Positions 6,905-13,576 of a stretch of DNA of 18,286 bases are shown in pieces. Position numbers and translations under genes: made by a program. Numbering within the stretch: the stretch's first letter is position 1; every line of letters begins with the position of its first letter. The notes beneath the pieces are model-generated. The model worked only from the letters and a program-made list of their open reading frames with translations. It did not search any database and had not been told where the DNA came from. Location: contig CABSAN010000044.1 of assembly GCA_902475785.1 (NCBI GenBank), positions 1 through 18,286 of the forward strand, written 5' to 3'. This DNA is from an uncultured Collinsella sp. (GTDB lineage: Bacteria; Actinomycetota; Coriobacteriia; Coriobacteriales; Coriobacteriaceae).

Positions 6905-8095
6905 ATGATCAACGAAACTATGTATGCTCGCGGTGCGGAAAGCTCCATCATCCGCGAGATTTTTAGCTATGGCCTTGAGCGCAAGGCGCAAATCGGCGCG
7001 GAAAACGTGTTCGATTTCTCGCTGGGCAACCCGAGCGTTCCGGCACCCGCTGCCGTCGCGGAGTCCATCAAAAAGGCGCTTGAACTGCCCAGTGACCAGC
7101 TGCACGGCTACACTCCCGCACCGGGCCTACCGCAGTGCCGTACCGCCGTTGCTGAGTCGCTCAACCGTCGCTTCGGTACGAGCTATGAGGGCAAGGATGT
7201 CTTTATGACGGTGGGCGCCGCGGCTTCGCTCACCTGTACGCTCAATGCCGTTACGAATCCGGGCGACGAGGTTATTGTTATCGCCCCGTACTTCCCGGAG
7301 TATCGCGTGTGGATTGAGAAGGCCGGTTGTACGTGTGTCGAGGCGCTCGCCGATGAAGATACGTTCCAGCTGAGCGTGGACAACGTGCTCAAGGCGATTA
7401 CTGATAAGACGACTGCCGTCATCATCGACTCGCCCAACAATCCGACCGGTGCCGTATATACGCGCGACACGCTGACGCGACTGGCCAATGTTCTGCGCGA
7501 GGCCAACGCTCAGCGCGATCCCGAGAACCCGATCATGCTTATCTCGGATGAGCCGTATCGCGAGATTGTCTATGGCGCCGAGGTGCCTTGGGTGCCTTCG
7601 ATCTACGAGCACACCATCGTGTGCTACTCGTATTCCAAGTCGCTTTCGCTGCCTGGTGAGCGCGTGGGCTGGATCTTGGTTCCCAACACCAATCCGCAGG
7701 CTGCGCGTCTGATGCCGGCTGTTGCCGGTGCCGCCCGTACGCTGGGCTTCGTGTGCGCGCCGGCGCTCTTCCAGCGCGTAATTATCGACTGCATCGATGA
7801 GCCGAGTGACGTTGAGGCCTATGCGCGCAACCGCACCGCGCTTACCGACGCACTAGCGGAGTACGGCTACACCTATGTTGAGCCGGATGGCGCGTTCTAC
7901 CTATGGGTGAAAGCGCTGGAGCCCGATGCGAACGCCTTCTGCGAGCGCGCGAAGAAGTACGAACTGCTCGCAGTGCCCTCGGACAGCTTTGGCATGCCGG
8001 GCTGGTTCCGCTTGGGCTACTGCGTGAGCTACGAGACTATCGTCAACTCACTGCCCGCCTGGAAGCAGCTGGCCGACGAGTATCGTCAAAAGTAA
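6905..8095 (+). CDS. PLP-dependent class I/II aminotransferase
   Basis: This 396-residue fold-type I aminotransferase would move an amino group between an amino acid and a 2-oxoacid; the substrate is not readable by eye. The Schiff-base lysine is K245 in YSYSKSLSLPGERVGW. Cofactor contacts are SPNNPTGAVY (176-185), ISDEPYRE (213-220) and MTVGAAASLT. The carboxylate-binding arginine is in WFRLGYCVS near the C-terminus. I chose the ATG at 6905 because of AAAGGGGAA just upstream and a -10 at 6875. A longer in-frame start at 6806 lies inside the inverted repeat and would add residues that do not look like protein. It appears to be transcribed alone. Confidence 0.92.
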   Translation: MINETMYARGAESSIIREIFSYGLERKAQIGAENVFDFSLGNPSVPAPAAVAESIKKALELPSDQLHGYTPAPGLPQCRTAVAESLNRRFGTSYEGKDVFMTVGAAASLTCTLNAVTNPGDEVIVIAPYFPEYRVWIEKAGCTCVEALADEDTFQLSVDNVLKAITDKTTAVIIDSPNNPTGAVYTRDTLTRLANVLREANAQRDPENPIMLISDEPYREIVYGAEVPWVPSIYEHTIVCYSYSKSLSLPGERVGWILVPNTNPQAARLMPAVAGAARTLGFVCAPALFQRVIIDCIDEPSDVEAYARNRTALTDALAEYGYTYVEPDGAFYLWVKALEPDANAFCERAKKYELLAVPSDSFGMPGWFRLGYCVSYETIVNSLPAWKQLADEYRQK

Positions 8096-8123
8096 AGCGC
8101 TCTGCTTACAATGTTTTACGTGA

Positions 8124-8154
8124 AACGGGGTTTGGTTTTAAGCCGGACCCCGTT
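8124..8154. other. Hairpin after the aminotransferase gene, weak terminator candidate
   Basis: AACGGGGT (8124-8131) pairs with ACCCCGTT (8147-8154), with partial pairing inside. It lies 28 bases after the stop, but no T run follows on either strand, so intrinsic termination would be inefficient. A second TACAAT at 8107-8112 lies just before it. Apart from this and the promoter at 8212, the 159-bp gap holds nothing I recognise. Confidence 0.4.
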
Positions 8155-8211
8155 GTCATGGACGTTGTGTCGTTGGGATGGAGCGGTTTTACGACCATCG
8201 AATGCTATGCG

Positions 8212-8217
8212 TACAAT
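8212..8217 (+). promoter_or_regulatory. Putative promoter -10 of the PHP phosphoesterase gene
   Basis: TACAAT lies 38 bases before the ATG at 8255. A loose -35 (TTTACG at 8188-8193, 18-bp spacer) precedes it. AAGGAG at about 8243-8248 is the ribosome site. Confidence 0.45.
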
Positions 8218-8254
8218 GAATATACGCGACGGCCATACCGGATAAGGAGACCCG

Positions 8255-9076
8255 ATGCCCTACCTGCTTTCTTGTGATATCCATACTCATACGATGTTCT
8301 CTGCGCATGCGTATTCAACCATCGAGGAGAACATATATTGGGCGGCGGAGCGCGGCCTTCAGGTGCTCGGTTCCGCTGATCATTTAAGCTCGATGGTTAC
8401 GCCTTGCCCCAATGACCTGCGCAGTTTCCAGTTCTTTATTAACCAGGATATCTGGCCGCGCATTTGGAGCGGCGTGCTGGTGCTTCGCGGCGCCGAAGCC
8501 GATATCGTTTCGCTGGACGGAAGCTTGTTTGGCGAGGACATTCCCGTTTCGCTCGATATTGCCGGCGATTCGTACAGTCACCAGCATTCGCTGTTCGAAT
8601 TGGTGACGCGCAATTTGGATTATTTGGTGGCAAGCGTGCATAATCCGCAGTTTGCCGAAGGCGCGACGCTCGCCCAGACGACCGAGATGTACATCAATGC
8701 CCTGGAGCACCCCAAGGTGTTCATGCTTGGGCATACGGGTCGTTCGGGTGTGCCGTTCGAAATCGATGAGGTACTGCTGGCGGCCAAGGCCAAGCACAAG
8801 ATTATCGAGATTAACAACCATAGTCTTGAGCATGGCAACGATGCTGGGCATTGGGACGTGTGCCGCAAGATTGCCGAGCGCTGCGCCGAGCTGGGCGTGG
8901 GCATTGGCGTGTCGACTGATGCGCACATTGGTATGGCCATTGGCAAGCTTGACCAGGCGCGCGAGTTGCTCGACGAGATTCACTTCCCGCTGGATTTGAT
9001 TGTGACGCGTGACCGCGAGACGCTGCTGCGCGAGATGGCGGCAGCCGGTGTGTGCGACCTGCGCAAGGGGATGTAA
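8255..9076 (+). CDS. PHP-domain phosphoesterase, YcdX-like
   Basis: This 273-residue cytoplasmic enzyme has the polymerase-and-histidinol-phosphatase (PHP) fold. The metal ligands can be followed in order: D8-I-H10-T-H12, H18, D42-H43 in GSADH, E81 in GAEAD, H129 in SVHN, H160 in LGHTG, and D222/H224 in STDAH. This full set resembles YcdX-type phosphatases with a trinuclear metal site. Length and the absence of extra domains argue against a DNA polymerase subunit or PolX. Histidinol phosphatase is possible, but no his genes are nearby, so the substrate is unknown. GGAG before the ATG supports the start. The gene stands alone and ends at a strong hairpin shared with the convergent methyltransferase gene. 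Confidence 0.88.
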   Translation: MPYLLSCDIHTHTMFSAHAYSTIEENIYWAAERGLQVLGSADHLSSMVTPCPNDLRSFQFFINQDIWPRIWSGVLVLRGAEADIVSLDGSLFGEDIPVSLDIAGDSYSHQHSLFELVTRNLDYLVASVHNPQFAEGATLAQTTEMYINALEHPKVFMLGHTGRSGVPFEIDEVLLAAKAKHKIIEINNHSLEHGNDAGHWDVCRKIAERCAELGVGIGVSTDAHIGMAIGKLDQARELLDEIHFPLDLIVTRDRETLLREMAAAGVCDLRKGM

Positions 9077-9095
9077 CGAGGCTCATATGTCCAAC

Positions 9096-9130
9096 GAAAG
9101 GGGGCGGTCCAGACGGGCCGCCCCCTTTCT
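9096..9130. terminator. Shared bidirectional terminator, PHP gene and methyltransferase gene
   Basis: A 15-bp stem, GAAAGGGGGCGGTCC (9096-9110) with GGGCCGCCCCCTTTC (9115-9129) and one G-T wobble, has the tetraloop AGAC. It lies between convergent stops at 9076 and 9155. T- and A-rich flanks suit both directions. Confidence 0.9.
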
Positions 9131-9154
9131 TGTCCTAAAATCTGCGGGGGTTGG

Positions 9155-10603
9155 TTAGCGTCGCTCGAGGACCACTACTGTTTCGGTGTGGTCGGTATGA
9201 GGGAACATGTCGACTGGCGTGATCTTGAGCAGGCGATAGCCACCGTCGAGGAGCTGGTGTAGGTCGCGCTCTTGGGTGGCTGGATTGCAGCTGATATAGG
9301 TGATGCGGCGCGGCTTAAGTGCGCAGGCGGCCTCAAGAAATTCGGGTGTGGAGCCGGCGCGCGGCGGGTCGATGGAGAGGACGTCAACGCGCTCGTTGTT
9401 GTCGGCGGCATCTAGGATGTAGTCGGTGGCATCGTCGGTCATAAACCAGGCGCTGCGGGTGAGGCCGTTGAGCTCGGCGTTGCGACGTGCGTCAGCGATG
9501 CCCGCCGGGTTGCGCTCCACGCCGAGCAGCATAATGCCGATGCCCTTGTCCTGGGCGGCTTTGGCTGCGCACAGGCCGATAGTTCCGCTACCGCAATAGG
9601 CATCCATGAGTACGTCACCCTGCTGCAGATCCATGCCGTCAATCGCGAGCTGATAGAGCAGTTCGGTCTGCTGCGGGTTGGTCTGATAAAACGCGGTGGG
9701 GGAGATATCGAAGTTGCAGCCGAGCAACTGGTCGCGCATGCACTCGGCGCCATAGACGATACGAGTCTCCTCGCCCAAGATGGCGTTACCGGGACGGCCA
9801 TTGATATTTTGGGCAACGGTGACGATATGCGGATCGAGCGCCGCGACGGCCTCAAAGAACTCCTGCGCATGCGGTAAGTCGCGCTGGGCGGTCACGAGCG
9901 TAACCATGACTTGGTCGGTACGCCAACCGCAGCGGACGACGGCATAGCGAAGCAGACCAAGATGCTTGTCCTCATTAAACGCGGGAATATGCAGCCGCTC
10001 AGCTTCGCGTGCGATGCCGTTGAGAATCTGACGGGCACCTGGCGCCTCGACAGGACACTCGGGTACGGCAACGATTCTGTGCGTGCCGCGCTCAAAGAAA
10101 CCGCAACGGACAGCGCCCTCCTTACCGGGGGCAAAGGGAGTGGCGGCCTTATGACGAAAGCCACGCGGCGCAGGATATTTACCCGGGTCGCCCAGGGTGA
10201 CGCCCATACCGCGAATAGGATCAACGGCGATACCCTCACGCTCACAAAGCGAAGCAAAAAGCTCCTCCATAGCAGCCTGCTTGGCCGCCAACTGCTTCTT
10301 ATAAGGACGATTGAGCGCCGTGCACCCACCGCAAGATTTCATGATCGAACAGGGAGACTTGGGATCCTCAGTTTTACGAGCAGGCTGAGCCGAATCCTTG
10401 CGCGAGGCCTTGGAACGAACGTGAGACGCTTTGTCCCCGCCCTGACGAGAGCCAGAGCGCTTGGCCTTAGCTTTGCTTTTGGTCGACTTGCTTTTTGCAG
10501 CTTTAGAAGACTTGGATTTCGTAGAAGATTTCTCCTCCTTCGACCCCTCAGCCGCCTCCACCAAAGCACGACGAGCCCTACGCTCCGCACGAGATTCTGC
10601 CAT
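9155..10603 (-). CDS. RNA (uracil-C5-)-methyltransferase, RlmD/RlmCD (TrmA/RumA) family, with basic N-terminal extension
   Basis: This 482-residue enzyme of the TrmA/RumA family methylates uracil C5 in 23S rRNA or tRNA using S-adenosylmethionine. Cys85, Cys91, Cys94 (C-x5-C-x2-C in PCSIMKSCGGC) and Cys183 (PECP) match the [4Fe-4S] ligand pattern. The SAM motif is DAYCGSGTIGLCAA (334-347). IDPPRAG (411-417) and the nucleophile Cys439 in YISCNPATQERDL complete the site. In place of an N-terminal TRAM domain there is a long Lys/Ser/Ala-rich low-complexity stretch (about 21-80). The ATG at 10603 has GGAG 9 bases upstream; longer readings run into a palindromic repeat and look non-coding. Whether the target is U1939, U747 or tRNA U54 cannot be read from sequence. 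Confidence 0.9.
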   Translation of the reverse strand: MAESRAERRARRALVEAAEGSKEEKSSTKSKSSKAAKSKSTKSKAKAKRSGSRQGGDKASHVRSKASRKDSAQPARKTEDPKSPCSIMKSCGGCTALNRPYKKQLAAKQAAMEELFASLCEREGIAVDPIRGMGVTLGDPGKYPAPRGFRHKAATPFAPGKEGAVRCGFFERGTHRIVAVPECPVEAPGARQILNGIAREAERLHIPAFNEDKHLGLLRYAVVRCGWRTDQVMVTLVTAQRDLPHAQEFFEAVAALDPHIVTVAQNINGRPGNAILGEETRIVYGAECMRDQLLGCNFDISPTAFYQTNPQQTELLYQLAIDGMDLQQGDVLMDAYCGSGTIGLCAAKAAQDKGIGIMLLGVERNPAGIADARRNAELNGLTRSAWFMTDDATDYILDAADNNERVDVLSIDPPRAGSTPEFLEAACALKPRRITYISCNPATQERDLHQLLDGGYRLLKITPVDMFPHTDHTETVVVLERR

Positions 10604-10615
10604 CAATAACTCCAC

Positions 10616-10629
10616 TAATTCATGAATTA
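10616..10629. promoter_or_regulatory. Perfect 14-bp palindrome in the methyltransferase leader, possible operator
   Basis: TAATTCATGAATTA is its own reverse complement. It lies 13 bases upstream of the methyltransferase start and just past the predicted transcription start of the TACAAT promoter at 10641-10646. That is a typical place for a repressor site. It is A+T-rich in a G+C-rich genome, so it is less likely by chance. No regulator is assigned. Confidence 0.35.
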
Positions 10630-10640
10630 AAGCTGCAAGT

Positions 10641-10646
10641 ATTGTA
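10641..10646 (-). promoter_or_regulatory. Putative -10 element of the methyltransferase gene
   Basis: The minus strand reads TACAAT here, 38 bases before the start codon. The -35 is not clear at the usual distance. Confidence 0.45.
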
Positions 10647-10710
10647 CCGTGCCAAGCTAGCAGACGATATACAAGCGGTTTATTCGTGTCAGTGATAAGC
10701 CCAACGACGG

Positions 10711-10849
10711 TTGCCCGCCGCGTGAGGGGTGCGGGGGTTAAGTTTATCGCGAGTTCCGCACGAACAGGAGGCCACTTAATGTGGCCTCCGTCGTGAGCAG
10801 GACTGTAGAGCAGGAAACTTAACCCCCGCACCCCTCACGCGGCGGGCAA
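10711..10849. repeat. 139-bp element with perfect 35-bp inverted arms and nested hairpin
   Basis: Arms at 10711-10745 and 10815-10849 are exact reverse complements over 35 bases. The left arm starts TTGCCCGCCGCGTGAGGGG and ends GGGGGTTAAGTTT. Inside, GGAGGCCAC (10767-10775) and GTGGCCTCC (10781-10789) form a 9-bp stem with loop TTAAT, extended by CACGA (10759-10763) and TCGTG (10791-10795). An 8-base direct repeat GAGCAGGA occurs at 10795 and 10808. It lies between divergent genes, so it is not an end-of-operon terminator. I see no flanking target-site duplication and no coding capacity. A small non-autonomous mobile or REP-like element is one reading. Confidence 0.85.
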
Positions 10850-10856
10850 ACTCGCC

Positions 10857-10885
10857 TTGTGCTCTATCACGCTAAAGTGTATGAT
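10857..10885 (+). promoter_or_regulatory. Promoter of the amino acid ABC transporter operon
   Basis: TTGTGC (10857-10862), a 17-bp spacer and TATGAT (10880-10885) form the best sigma-70-type promoter in the window. The -35 begins 7 bp after the long inverted repeat ends, and the start codon is 55 bp beyond the -10. Confidence 0.65.
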
Positions 10886-10923
10886 TCTGAACGTTACATG
10901 ACTCACTTTACCTAACTAAAGTG
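10873..10923 (+). promoter_or_regulatory. Likely operator: three TAAAGTG half-sites
   Basis: TAAAGTG occurs at 10873-10879, directly upstream of the -10. CACTTTA at 10904-10910 and TAAAGTG at 10917-10923 form a perfect 7-bp inverted repeat with a 6-base spacer, in the predicted transcribed leader. Three copies within 51 bp around one promoter suggest a dimeric regulator. Which one is unknown; an amino-acid-responsive repressor would fit the genes downstream. Confidence 0.5.
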
Positions 10924-10940
10924 CTATCAAGGGGGATACC

Positions 10941-11801
10941 ATGAATACCGATATGTCTCGTCGTCAGTTTGTTGGTCTAGCCGGCTCGCTTGCCACGGTG
11001 CTTGGCCTTGGTCTTGTCGGTTGCGGCGGTGGTGCCGGCAAGGGCTCCGCTGCTGGCTCTGCCGCAGCCAAGGACGTGAAGGGCGCTGCGGAGTCCAAGA
11101 AGCTCGTCGTGGGCTTTGACAAGTCCTATCCTCCGTACGGTTTTGTGGGCGACGATGGCGAGTACACGGGCTTTGACCTCGACCTTGCCAAGGCCGTTGC
11201 CGACAAGCAAGGCTGGGACGTTGAGTATGAGGCTATCGACTGGGATGCCAAGGACACGCTGCTCAACTCGGGTGCCATCAACTGCATCTGGAACGGCTTT
11301 ACCATGGAGGGCCGCGAGGACGACTACACGTTCTCCGAGCCGTACATGCTTAACGAGCAAGTGCTCGTGGTCAAGAAGGACGCGGGTATCAAGAGCTGGG
11401 ACGATCTTGCCGGCAAGACCGTGATCACCCAGACTGATTCCGCCGCTCAGGATGTACTCGAGGGCGACCAGAAGGATTTGGCCGCGACGTTTGCCACGCT
11501 CGATACCATCGGCGAGTACAACACGGCGTTTATGCAGCTCGAGAGTGGCGCGGTCGATGCCGTTGCCTGTGATCTCTCGATCGCTCAATATCAGCTTGCC
11601 GCCAAGCCCGATGCCTATACGCAGCTCGACAAGCCGCTGTCTAGCGAGCACTACGCCGTTGGCTTTAAGAAGGGCGACACCAAGTCCGCCGATGCCGTGA
11701 CCGAGTCGCTCAAGGCACTCTACGAGGACGGCACGGTCAAGGACCTGTGCGATAAATATGCAGATTACGGTCTTTCCTTCGACAACTGGGTTTTGAAATA
11801 G
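10941..11801 (+). CDS. Polar amino acid ABC transporter substrate-binding lipoprotein
   Basis: This 286-residue family 3 solute-binding protein feeds the permease and ATPase encoded next. The N-terminus has a twin-arginine-like motif SRRQFVG (6-12), a hydrophobic stretch, and a lipobox LVGC, with Cys28 as the lipidated residue. That suggests a Tat-exported lipoprotein held on the outer face of the membrane. After a Gly/Ser/Ala linker (29-50), the binding fold starts at LVVGFDKSYPPYGF and continues with YTGFDLDLAKAVA, WNGFTMEGRED and FSEPYM, all typical of amino-acid binders. The ATG has AAGGGGGAT 5 to 13 bases upstream. An inner ATG at residue 5 is possible. The stop codon lies inside the left arm of the first intra-operon hairpin. 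Confidence 0.93.
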   Translation: MNTDMSRRQFVGLAGSLATVLGLGLVGCGGGAGKGSAAGSAAAKDVKGAAESKKLVVGFDKSYPPYGFVGDDGEYTGFDLDLAKAVADKQGWDVEYEAIDWDAKDTLLNSGAINCIWNGFTMEGREDDYTFSEPYMLNEQVLVVKKDAGIKSWDDLAGKTVITQTDSAAQDVLEGDQKDLAATFATLDTIGEYNTAFMQLESGAVDAVACDLSIAQYQLAAKPDAYTQLDKPLSSEHYAVGFKKGDTKSADAVTESLKALYEDGTVKDLCDKYADYGLSFDNWVLK

Positions 11802-11906
11802 CGGCTTTCCCAGGCACCCGATTTTGCCGTTCAAACCGTCGCTTGCGTACATTTAGTACGCGGCGCTCCTCTTTCACGGCAAACTCGGGCACCTGGAAAA
11901 CCCGCT
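11800..11906 (+). repeat. Intra-operon hairpin element, copy 1 (conserved core, own arms)
   Basis: Left arm 11800-11830 and right arm 11876-11906 are complementary at 26 of 31 positions. Between them lies a core (11831-11875) with its own stem around GCGTAC/GTACGC. The core is identical to copy 2 except for the 4- to 5-base loop: 11831-11851 equals 12676-12696, and 11856-11875 equals 12700-12719. The arms are unrelated to those of copy 2. It fills nearly the whole gap between the binding-protein and permease genes and overlaps the former's stop codon. No T tract follows. Confidence 0.88.
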
Positions 11907-11951
11907 TTAGTATTGGGTTCGCTGTTCTGTTGCTGTGAAAGAGAGCTTGGG

Positions 11952-12605
11952 TTGTCTATTCAGGTCATGATGCAGATGCTTGGCCAGGGATTCTTGGTCA
12001 GTTTGCAGCTGTTTGTGCTGACGCTGCTGGGGTCGATTCCGCTGGGAATCCCCGTGGCGTTCATGCGCATGAGCAAAATTGCGCCGCTCCGTTGGATCGC
12101 GCGTATCTATATTTCGGTGATGCGCGGCACGCCGCTCATGCTACAGATGTTTGCCATCTACTTTGCCCCGTACTACGTGTTCGGCATCTCGCTCACGCCC
12201 GATTCCAAATGGACGGCATGCGTCGTGGCGTTCATCATCAACTACGCCGGCTACTTTGCCGAGATCTATCGCTCGGGCTTGCAGTCCATTCCGCGCGGTC
12301 AATACGAGGCAGCCGAGGTGCTGGGCTATTCGCGCATGCAGACGTTTCTGTATATCGTGATGCCGCAGGTCGCCAAGCGTATTCTGCCGGCGATGGGCAA
12401 CGAGATCATCACGCTGGTCAAGGACACGTCGCTGGCGTTTGCCATTGGCGTGGGCGAGATGTTCTCGACCGCCAAGGCCCTGGTTGCCTCGCAGGTGAGC
12501 ATGGTACCGTTTGCGATTGCGGCGCTGATCTACTGGGTTTTCAACTTCGTGGTCGAGATGCTGTTGGGCGCCACGGAGAAAAAATTGGATTACTACCATG
12601 ACTAG
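11952..12605 (+). CDS. Polar amino acid ABC transporter permease
   Basis: This 217-residue inner-membrane subunit of the His/Glu/Gln/Arg transporter class has about five hydrophobic segments. The cytoplasmic EAA loop that contacts the ATPase is clear: QYEAAEVLGYSRMQTFLYIV followed by MPQ. LVKDTSLAFAIGVGEM is the typical segment after it. MRGTPLMLQMFAIYF and NYAGYFAEIYRSGLQSIPRG are also family hallmarks. The start is uncertain. I prefer TTG at 11952, with GAGAG 6 bases upstream. An in-frame TTG at 11913 adds a Cys-rich leader with no ribosome site, and ATGs at 11967 or 11970 are also possible. The non-ATG start and the hairpin just before it may keep permease output below that of the binding protein. 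Confidence 0.88.
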   Translation: MSIQVMMQMLGQGFLVSLQLFVLTLLGSIPLGIPVAFMRMSKIAPLRWIARIYISVMRGTPLMLQMFAIYFAPYYVFGISLTPDSKWTACVVAFIINYAGYFAEIYRSGLQSIPRGQYEAAEVLGYSRMQTFLYIVMPQVAKRILPAMGNEIITLVKDTSLAFAIGVGEMFSTAKALVASQVSMVPFAIAALIYWVFNFVVEMLLGATEKKLDYYHD

Positions 12606-12610
12606 ATCGT

Positions 12611-12634
12611 TCCGCCGTTCTAACGAACGGCGGA
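12611..12634. other. Perfect 10-bp hairpin just after the permease gene
   Basis: TCCGCCGTTC, loop TAAC, GAACGGCGGA. It starts 6 bases after the stop codon. No T run follows, so it resembles a stability hairpin protecting the mRNA 3' end, or a crippled terminator, inside the operon. Confidence 0.6.
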
Positions 12635-12640
12635 CTGCTC

Positions 12641-12760
12641 GACGCTGCGCGCGTGCCTGACGGCCAATCTGCTCCTCAAACCGTCGCTTGCGTACAGAAG
12701 TACGCGGCGCTCCTCTTTCGGAGCACATTGTCTCGTCAGTCACACGCTCGCTGACTTTTT
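12641..12760 (+). repeat. Intra-operon hairpin element, copy 2 (same core, different arms, T tail)
   Basis: The core at 12676-12719 matches copy 1 except in the loop. The inner arms (12658-12675 and 12720-12738) pair at about 16 positions with one bulge (TGACG...TGCTCC against GGAGCA...CGTCA). Weaker pairing extends outward to about 12641 and 12755. Unlike copy 1, the right end runs into TTTTT (12756-12760), so this copy could act as a partial terminator before the ATPase gene. The ATPase ribosome site follows 8 bases later. Confidence 0.83.
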
Positions 12761-12778
12761 AAACACATGGAGGTTCCC

Positions 12779-13543
12779 GTGTCCGGAACGGTAATGAATA
12801 TATCGAACGCGCGTAAGGCGTTTGGCGGCAATGAGGTGCTCAAGGATATCTCGCTCGAGGTAAAGCGTGGCGAGGTCGTGGCGATTATCGGGCCTTCGGG
12901 CGGCGGTAAGTCCACGCTGCTGCGCTGTGCCACGCTGCTCGAGACGCTTGACGGTGGCTCGCTCTCGTTTGGCGACCTTGCCGTCGCGACGGATGCGGGT
13001 TCGGGCGCGGTGTACGCAAAGGGCGATGTACCCAAACAGGCGCGCTCGCGGTTTGGTCTGGTGTTTCAGAACTACAATCTGTTCCCGCACTATACCGTGA
13101 TGAAAAACATCACCGATGCACCGATCCGCGTGCTCAAGCGCCCGCGCGAGCAGGCGGAAGCCCGCGCTCACGAGCTGATTGCGCAAATGGGGCTGACGGG
13201 CAACGAGAACAAGGTTCCGTGTGAGCTTTCGGGCGGTCAGCAGCAGCGCGTGAGTATTGCCCGCGCCCTGGCGCTCGACCCGGAAATCTTGTTCTTTGAC
13301 GAGCCGACTTCGGCGCTCGATCCCGAGCTGACGGCCGAGGTGCTGCGTGTCATTAAAGACCTTGCTGCGCAGAATATGACGATGGTGATCGTGACGCACG
13401 CGATGCAGTTTGCCCGCGACGTTGCCGACCGCGTGGTCTTTATGGACGGCGGTCGTATTGTCGAGGAGGGGCCTGCCGAGCAGGTTATCGACCATCCGCG
13501 CGAGCAGCGTACCCGTGAGTTCTTGAGCCGTATCGAGGGATAG
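12779..13543 (+). CDS. Polar amino acid ABC transporter ATP-binding protein
   Basis: This 254-residue ATPase would drive the transporter from the cytoplasmic face. Walker A is GPSGGGKST (38-46), the Q-loop glutamine is in VFQNYNLFPH (Q97), the signature is LSGGQQQR (150-157), Walker B is ILFFDEP (170-176) with the D-loop SALDPE, and the switch histidine is H207 in VTHAM. FPHYTVMKNI is characteristic of the polar amino acid subfamily. I chose GTG at 12779 because GGAGGT (12769-12774) precedes it. The in-frame ATG at 12767 overlaps that ribosome site, and an ATG at 12794 is a third option. It is the last gene of the transporter operon and is followed by a strong terminator. Confidence 0.95.
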   Translation: MSGTVMNISNARKAFGGNEVLKDISLEVKRGEVVAIIGPSGGGKSTLLRCATLLETLDGGSLSFGDLAVATDAGSGAVYAKGDVPKQARSRFGLVFQNYNLFPHYTVMKNITDAPIRVLKRPREQAEARAHELIAQMGLTGNENKVPCELSGGQQQRVSIARALALDPEILFFDEPTSALDPELTAEVLRVIKDLAAQNMTMVIVTHAMQFARDVADRVVFMDGGRIVEEGPAEQVIDHPREQRTREFLSRIEG

Positions 13544-13576
13544 GCTCAGCTATTTATTCAACTGTTTATTGAGGCG

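Noticed and set aside
7903..8277. Open frame of 124 codons overlapping the aminotransferase end and the PHP gene start
   Set aside because: It lies in another frame of the aminotransferase gene, crosses its stop, the hairpin and the promoter, and has no recognisable protein features.
10604..10831. Longer methyltransferase reading frame up to 10831
   Set aside because: It runs through the 35-bp palindromic element, the predicted promoter and the 14-bp palindrome. GGAG precedes the ATG at 10603.
10711..10849. Retron or Tn3-type terminal repeat interpretation of the long inverted repeat
   Set aside because: No reverse transcriptase or transposase is nearby. The GGGG...TTAAG resemblance to Tn3 ends covers only part of the arm, and no target duplication is visible.
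11913..11951. Permease start at TTG 11913
   Set aside because: No ribosome site is seen, and the added Cys-rich residues are not typical of permeases. TTG at 11952 is better, though not certain.
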